Below, in pieces: positions 18,725-23,555 of a stretch of DNA of 23,555 nucleotides (the first letter of the stretch is position 1; the number at the start of each line of letters is the position of its first letter). Both the position numbers and the translations under genes were made by a program. A model generated the notes under the pieces. The model saw only the letters and a list, made by a program, of their open reading frames with translations, ran no database searches and was not told the origin of the DNA. Origin of the DNA: Chara braunii (lineage: Eukaryota > Streptophyta > Charophyceae > Charales > Characeae); NCBI GenBank assembly GCA_003427395.1, contig BFEA01000155.1, positions 242,695-266,249 on the forward strand, read 5' to 3'.

Positions 18725-19180
18725 TAATAAGATTGATAAATGGAAGATTGATTTTGAGTAATAAAAGACTGACGAGAGGGACCAAATTTTTGTTTGACTA
18801 TTGATGAAATTCTTAGATGTCGCAAATGGTGTGTCTTAAGAGATGTCGTCAAGATGTGTGACTTTCTTGATTTTATCAAGCTGGGAGGTCACGGCCTTGT
18901 GAATCAGGCAGTGATTTTGTTTTGTGATTGTGGAGAGGTTACCGTGCTTCTCCTGTGTTGTCCCACAAAGGAACTGGTAAATACCTTCTATGTGCGAAAT
19001 GTCTATGCATAGTCCCGCAGTAGGCTTGTATTGTTGCGACACACCGCCTGACCATTTGTGTTAATCTTGGACATTTACAAGAAGACCCAGCTAGGGGTAT
19101 AACTAGCATCACTAAGGCGCAACCCTAGGCGTCGGCCGCTGTTTGGCACAACCTGTTCAGAGGGTCTGCGTCTGGCCAAG

Positions 19181-19227
19181 GGAGTAAAGACTTAAAGGGG
19201 CGTGAACGCCTAGAAGGGTTTTACTCC
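19181..19227. other. Nested hairpin
   Basis: GGAGTAAA (19181-19188) pairs with TTTACTCC (19220-19227). Inside it GGCG (19199-19202) pairs with CGCC (19207-19210) around TGAA. Possibly a structured RNA segment. Confidence 0.45.
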
Positions 19228-19649
19228 TGCGGAGAGGCGTGGGATAAAAGTCGAATCATATGAGCCTTTTTTAGGAAATCCTGATTGAATGCTTATCAGG
19301 AACAACCTATCGTGGCGCAACCCGCGAAGGCACTACCGCTGAAATAACAATGCGATGGGTCGTAGATCTGGAATGATCACCCAGACTATGGCGGACCAAG
19401 ATGGAGACTTAGTCTTTCTGTACTAGACTGCAGGGAGGTTTATGTGGAGATCTATAAGGCATATTTACATGTGCTTAATGTGAAGTTTTTTTTTTTTTAG
19501 GGAGGCGAGAGAATGCCTTCGAAGGTCTCGGTTAGGACCCGCGCCCCTAGTCACGACTTGATTTCAAGGGAAGGGCTAGGGCCACACAACGAGAAGCTGG
19601 CGGCTGTCTAGGGCACAGGGAAAATGGTGGTGAGAGATCCAATGAAACT

Positions 19650-19730
19650 TATGCTGTAATATAGTGAGGAGTATCTAGACGTCCGAATGTCATGGCGACG
19701 GAGACCCAGGTTAGAATCCTGGCAGCATAA
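19650..19730 (+). other. tRNA-like sequence, probably degenerate
   Basis: TATGCTG (19650-19656) pairs perfectly with CAGCATA (19723-19729). Directly before the latter is a perfect T-arm, CCAGG-TTAGAAT-CCTGG (19706-19722). A plausible D-arm is ATAT/GTAT around AGTGAGGA. The anticodon arm pairs badly (three pairs, eight-base loop), the T-loop has A in place of the invariant C56, and no CCA is encoded. It is better read as a tRNA relic or mimic than as a working tRNA gene. At 81 bases it would fit a type with a long variable arm. Confidence 0.4.
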
Positions 19731-19849
19731 AGTTGTGTTTGGCATGGATTATTGGAGGCCTCAACCCTGGGTCTGTCGGTTAATCGGATTGGTACCCTGC
19801 TCGTCAGCATTTTGGAATTGTGATTGAATTAATAGCTTTTGATCCTGCG

Positions 19850-19869
19850 AAGCGACGGGGACGTCGCTT
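19850..19869. other. Hairpin before the 3' LTR
   Basis: AAGCGAC (19850-19856) and GTCGCTT (19863-19869) form a perfect 7-bp stem around GGGGAC, ending 17 bases before the LTR where a polypurine tract is expected. Confidence 0.5.
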
Positions 19870-19886
19870 AATATGGTACGGTAAGC

Positions 19887-22800
19887 TGTCGGTGCGAATA
19901 CCCTTCCAAGGGTATCCGCCATGGGTTTTGCAAGCGACAGAAAAACAGTTTGATTTAAAGTTTAAGTATGCCGCGCTAGGCGCTGCCGCGTCTGTAACTT
20001 ATGTTGACTAGGTGGTTGACTAGAGTAAAGAGTGTGTGGGCGCGCAAGTTTGAGGCGCGCGTGATTTTTCCTTCGTTTGGCTACACTAGCAAACGTGGCG
20101 TGGACTTCGGTCAACGTGCTTCATTATAACAATCGTTTGTTTTGATTAAACAGACTAACTATGAGTGTATTGTTTTCTGGTTCCGCGGGGTACGGTGGGC
20201 AGTTCAGTGAGCCGGTGCGGACGTATGCGGAATCCAGATGAAGGGACCTGATGGATTCGGATAGGGAAGGGTAGTTGCGGCACGGCAGGTAGGCCAGCGT
20301 GCAAGTGTGGGCCGGGAAGTAGCATAGGGTGTTTCCTTGGATCCAAGAGCCGTGCGCTACCTCTTTATTAGGAGATTCGAGCCCACTGGTACCAGGCTTG
20401 GGCCTAGCCCTATAGGTTACGGCATTAGGCTGACACTACGGAGGTTCGGGGATCGAGGCCAGCGGGCGTCGGCGCAGCAGCAGAAGAGCAAGATGGAGCG
20501 AAACCTGAGGGGTTGAGGGCCCGGAAGGGCTATCCCCCTCGGTTTTGGTAAAGGACACGGTGGTGGGCCTGACCCACGGGACGAGCACCGGGCCGGTAGC
20601 CCCGACGGGGCCTTGATATCTTATTTTTCTTTAATTCTTTTTCGTTTGTCTCTATATATCGTCACATTTTATTTATTTCGCCACGTCTGTACTTAGGCGT
20701 GACGCTGTGAGTAGGTACGTCCGTGAGCTGTTGGAATACAGACCTATGGTCAAATTTTGTGGGTAAAGCCGTTGTGGCGAGTTGCCGCGGGCGTGGCCCA
20801 GGCGCTTGTCCTTCAGGACATTCGCTAAAGTAGGGACGACACAGGGAAGGTTAGGAGAAGCTTGTATACGAAACTACTAGTTTGAAGTAAGCCGGACCCG
20901 TCTGAACCCAGGCGGTAGCCGGGCCAGGTTCGCGCGCCCCGTGTCGTAGTTTTTTCGGGGTACTGGCTGTATAGAAGGGCGAAAGTGCTCAAGGCTGAAC
21001 GGCTCGGCGGGCAGGCGGGCTGCTGCTAATACCCCCGCGGGTTTTGACTTCGTGAACTGCTGGCCGGCTGCCGACGATAGCCGGCGCCCGACTGCCGGGT
21101 CTGGGGGAGTACGTAGGTAGTGGCCTAGCAGGCCGGGAAGAAGTTAGTGCGGGAAAAAGGGGATGCACCGGGACCCGATTCGCGCCGAAATCCGTCCACA
21201 GGTGGTGGCGGCAGGGTGACGAGTATGGCGAGCCGGGAAACTTCCAAGGTCGCTCGATCCTTAATAGGATCGGGCGAGCCCGGAGTTGATGTCGAAAATT
21301 TAAAGGTCGGGCGAACTCATTAGTAAGGTTAGATTGAAGCGAAAGTTAGTGAGTTAGGAGGCGGATGGAAGAGGCGGTGCGCCGGAGTGATGGTCGAAGT
21401 CGAAGGGAAGAAGGCGAGTGGAAGGGAAAGTTAGTTACTCGGCCGGTCCTCGGCCGTTTCTGGTGGGAAAAGATACGATTTAGGGGTTGTAGCCCTAGGC
21501 GAGCGCAGTGGTTGTATTAGTTTTAGTACTAGGTCGGTGTAGAGGAAGGTTGGTGAAGAAAGAGTTGCGAGGGATATGGCGGGAGGAGCGGTAATGAAGG
21601 GAAGAGAAATCGGATTCCCACCCGATCTGTGACGAGATCGGGTGAACCGAGTATCGAGGTGGGGGCTTTCATACAGGGCGACCTCGATTCTAATGTTAGT
21701 TTTGCCGATAGGTTAGTAGTTTTAGGAGGTTAGTAAAGAAAGTCATGCGCAGGGAGATGGCGGGGACGAAGGAGAGGAGGCCATGAATATAGATTTCGCC
21801 TGCTTCTTAGTGAAAACGGGCAACCGGAGGTCTTATAGTTGGGATGCGCCCAAGGGAGGGCTTGTAGTTGGGATGCATCTTTCCACGAATAGGGACAAAA
21901 TTCATTGTCATGTTCGTAGGTCTTATTGGGGATCACAACACTGCTTGGGTTCATCGTGGCGACCCCAAACGACACCTTGGGTATCCCCTGTGAGGTTGCT
22001 CGTCACCACCGTGGTGTTCGGTGGAAGGGTCGCAGTTTTGTTGGTCGTCTTCGCCATGATCGTGGTCGTGTTCCTCGTCTCCCTCACCATAGGGAGTTCC
22101 TACGCCGCATGAACATGGTGTTCGTCGTCGATCTTGGTGTTCGGCCTGGCCCTCCGAGGAGCAGCCTCGGCTGCTGTGACGCAGACTGTTGCTAATGTTT
22201 ACGTTGTAGTCGATGAGGGCGGTCCGGTGCGTTTGTACACCAAGGCCGCGACTGCGTGGATGTAAGAGAGGGAGAGAGGCACGGCCTGTTCGCACCCTGG
22301 TGTCGGAACCAGCTTTGGAGACATAGTGACGTGAGGTAGGCTGCAGGCATAGGGGTACATCGGTTATAGAGGAGCGACCCATGCCATTGATTGGAGGAAC
22401 AGCCAGAGTAAGCCTGAGAGCTTGTGAAGCTTACCTGCTGACTGACACAGCACTCGCCTGGTCCGACAAGAGCCGCAGCAGGAGAATCACGAAAATACAA
22501 ACCTGTTTTTTTTGGGTGTGCTAATTATTTTGCTGACTATGGAAAGGGAAGACGACATCGGGCTACAGCAGGTAGAGGAAGGAAGGGAATGTGTGTTAGA
22601 TCAGCTCGTAAGCTCGTTGCTGCCTGTGAAGTAGCCAGTTACCAAACCTTTGGTTACTTAGTAGTGTTGTTGGAACGAATGTGCTAACTGGTCGAATAGA
22701 TGGTGTGTGGGCTGCTGTGGCCAGAGGTTGCCACTGTTACTGGTAGTCGCCACCGGGGTAAGCTGCTGCTGGCCGCACATATTAAGACTGTGCCAGCGAA

Positions 22801-23555
22801 CTGTGCGTGAGGACTGCTGGTGGCTACAGACTAGGCACGGATTATTATTACAGCTGTCTGAGGTATCCGCTGGGTGTTGGTGTTGTGTTTGGTGGCTGAG
22901 CAAAGGACGGCTGCCACTGTTTCTAACTATGCCAACAGCTATTGTCGTCAGCCAGACACAAGTTACAGCTGCGCACTGTGTAGGTGTTGCTGCCGACGAC
23001 CGCTGACTGTTACTAGCAAGTTTAGGGGGTCAGATTACTCTGGAGGCTGGGATGTCCCCATAAGTTTTGGGAGACCCAGTGCTATGGTTTGCATGAAGGG
23101 TCAGACTGTTCTGTAAGTTCAGGTGGTCTGATTGCTCTGATCTGTGAGGGGTTTGATTGTGCTTGATTTTCAAGGACTCAGGGCGCTCAATAAGTTTTGG
23201 TGGCTTGGGTTGCTTTGTTTTCATTGGGATTTTACTTGTTTCTTTGGTTTCTAAACGAGGAGACCGAGCTGTTCTGTAAGTTCAGGTGACTCAGTCTCTT
23301 TCTGCTCTTTATTTTGAAGAATTAATCTCGGCAAAGAGGCAAACCCTTCTGTAAGTTGAGGGGGTCTGACTCGATGCCACACACATAATGGCTCAGATAG
23401 AAACGAATCTGGCAGAGAGTTAAGACCCTTCTGTAAGTTCAGGGGGTCTGGCTCAAAGCCTCGCATACGCTGGAACCCAATGGTTATAACTTGTCTATAC
23501 TTTATTACTACTCTATCTAAGAACGAGCTAATCAGACTGTTCTATAAGTTTAGGT
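19887..23555 (+). repeat. 3' long terminal repeat, truncated by window end
   Basis: Starts at TGTCGGTGCG and follows the left LTR collinearly to the last base of the window (equivalent to about 5341 in the left copy). It lacks the segment equivalent to 3690-4803. Differences from the left copy are mostly transitions, a few per hundred bases, with some small indels such as a shortened stretch near 21830. This divergence implies an insertion that is not recent. The rest of the repeat, the right end and the target duplication lie beyond 23555. Confidence 0.93.
23017..23555 (+). repeat. TAAGTT-loop hairpin array in 3' LTR (cut by window end)
   Basis: This is the counterpart of the left array, with eight members in the same order. 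The first has lost its 5' arm to the LTR deletion. The third reads TCAGAC (23101-23106) and GTCTGA (23126-23131) where the left copy has TCAGGC and GCCTGA, so one base pair changed on both sides. One member (near 23160-23200) has lost a pair on one side only. The last is cut by the window end. Confidence 0.8.

Larger units (their letters stand above)
17866..19886 (+). other. Non-coding 3' internal region
   Basis: Two kilobases between the second gag-like ORF and the 3' LTR. Open frames are short and show no motif. It contains paired hairpins (18147-18211, 18657-18724), a nested hairpin (19181-19227), a T run (about 19487-19498), the GGCGCAACCC motif twice (about 19117 and 19313), a tRNA-like sequence (19650-19730) and a hairpin 17 bases before the LTR. 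I find no polypurine tract at the LTR edge. Confidence 0.6.
478..23555 (+). mobile_element. Giant Ty3/gypsy-type LTR retrotransposon, 3' end outside window
   Basis: Two direct repeats (478 onward and 19887 onward) flank an 11.7-kb internal region with PBS, gag with a zinc knuckle, retropepsin, RT, RNase H, DD35E integrase with a GPY-type C-terminal module, and a second gag-like ORF, all on the plus strand. The order PR-RT-RH-IN is that of Ty3/gypsy elements. No chromodomain is visible after the GPY motif. If the 5' LTR ends at 8196 and the 3' LTR differs only by the deletion seen here, the element would be about 26 kb. Gag-pol is interrupted by stops and frame changes, so this copy is non-autonomous. 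The right end and target-site duplication are not in the window; the five bases before the left LTR are TCCGG. Confidence 0.93.

Noticed and set aside
18794-19012. 72-codon open frame in the 3' internal region
   Set aside because: No motif, no partner in context, and a length expected by chance in a 2-kb non-coding stretch.

Overview
The window is eukaryotic nuclear DNA and is almost entirely one very large, decayed Ty3/gypsy-type LTR retrotransposon, seen from its left flank into its right LTR. A 4.9-kb stretch starting at 478 recurs in direct orientation from 19887 to the window edge. Between the two copies lie a primer-binding site, gag, protease, reverse transcriptase, RNase H and integrase, then a second gag-like ORF. 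The primer-binding site (8199-8217) matches the 3' end of plant tRNA-Asp with one wobble. That match, together with my unverified impression that the Gag resembles repeated proteins of charophyte algae such as Chara, suggests a streptophyte alga. The lineage call is an inference.

Layout: 1-477 is flanking DNA with a 25-base T run and a strong hairpin. The 5' LTR is inferred to be 478-8196 (7.7 kb), bounded by TGTCG and CGACA. It carries many perfect inverted repeats, an array of hairpins sharing a TAAGTT loop (4731-5658), a ~122-bp tandem array (5953-6520), and a 14-base internal copy of its own 3' edge plus the start of the PBS (6515-6528). The leader (8218-8515) has a good splice donor. Gag-pol runs 8516-15071. 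It would be about 2,186 codons if read as one polyprotein, but is now broken by nine in-frame stops and two -1 frame changes. One of these frame changes falls exactly on a T TTT TTA slippery heptamer. The integrase part is intact.

After pol, behind a plausible splice acceptor (15213), comes a second gag-like ORF (15224-17865) with a capsid-like segment, a probable coiled coil and its own CCHC zinc knuckle. It sits where envelope-type or additional ORFs lie in other elements, and is broken by four TAG stops and one frame change. A 2-kb non-coding stretch (17866-19886) holds several hairpins and a tRNA-like sequence before the 3' LTR, which starts at 19887 and runs off the window. No polypurine tract is obvious. 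The 3' LTR lacks 1.1 kb present in the 5' LTR, and one deletion end lies at the loop of an array hairpin.

The strongest candidates for something new are the TAAGTT-loop hairpin array, whose stems differ in sequence but keep pairing (including one paired change between the two LTRs), and the second Gag-like protein downstream of pol. No host gene is convincingly present.
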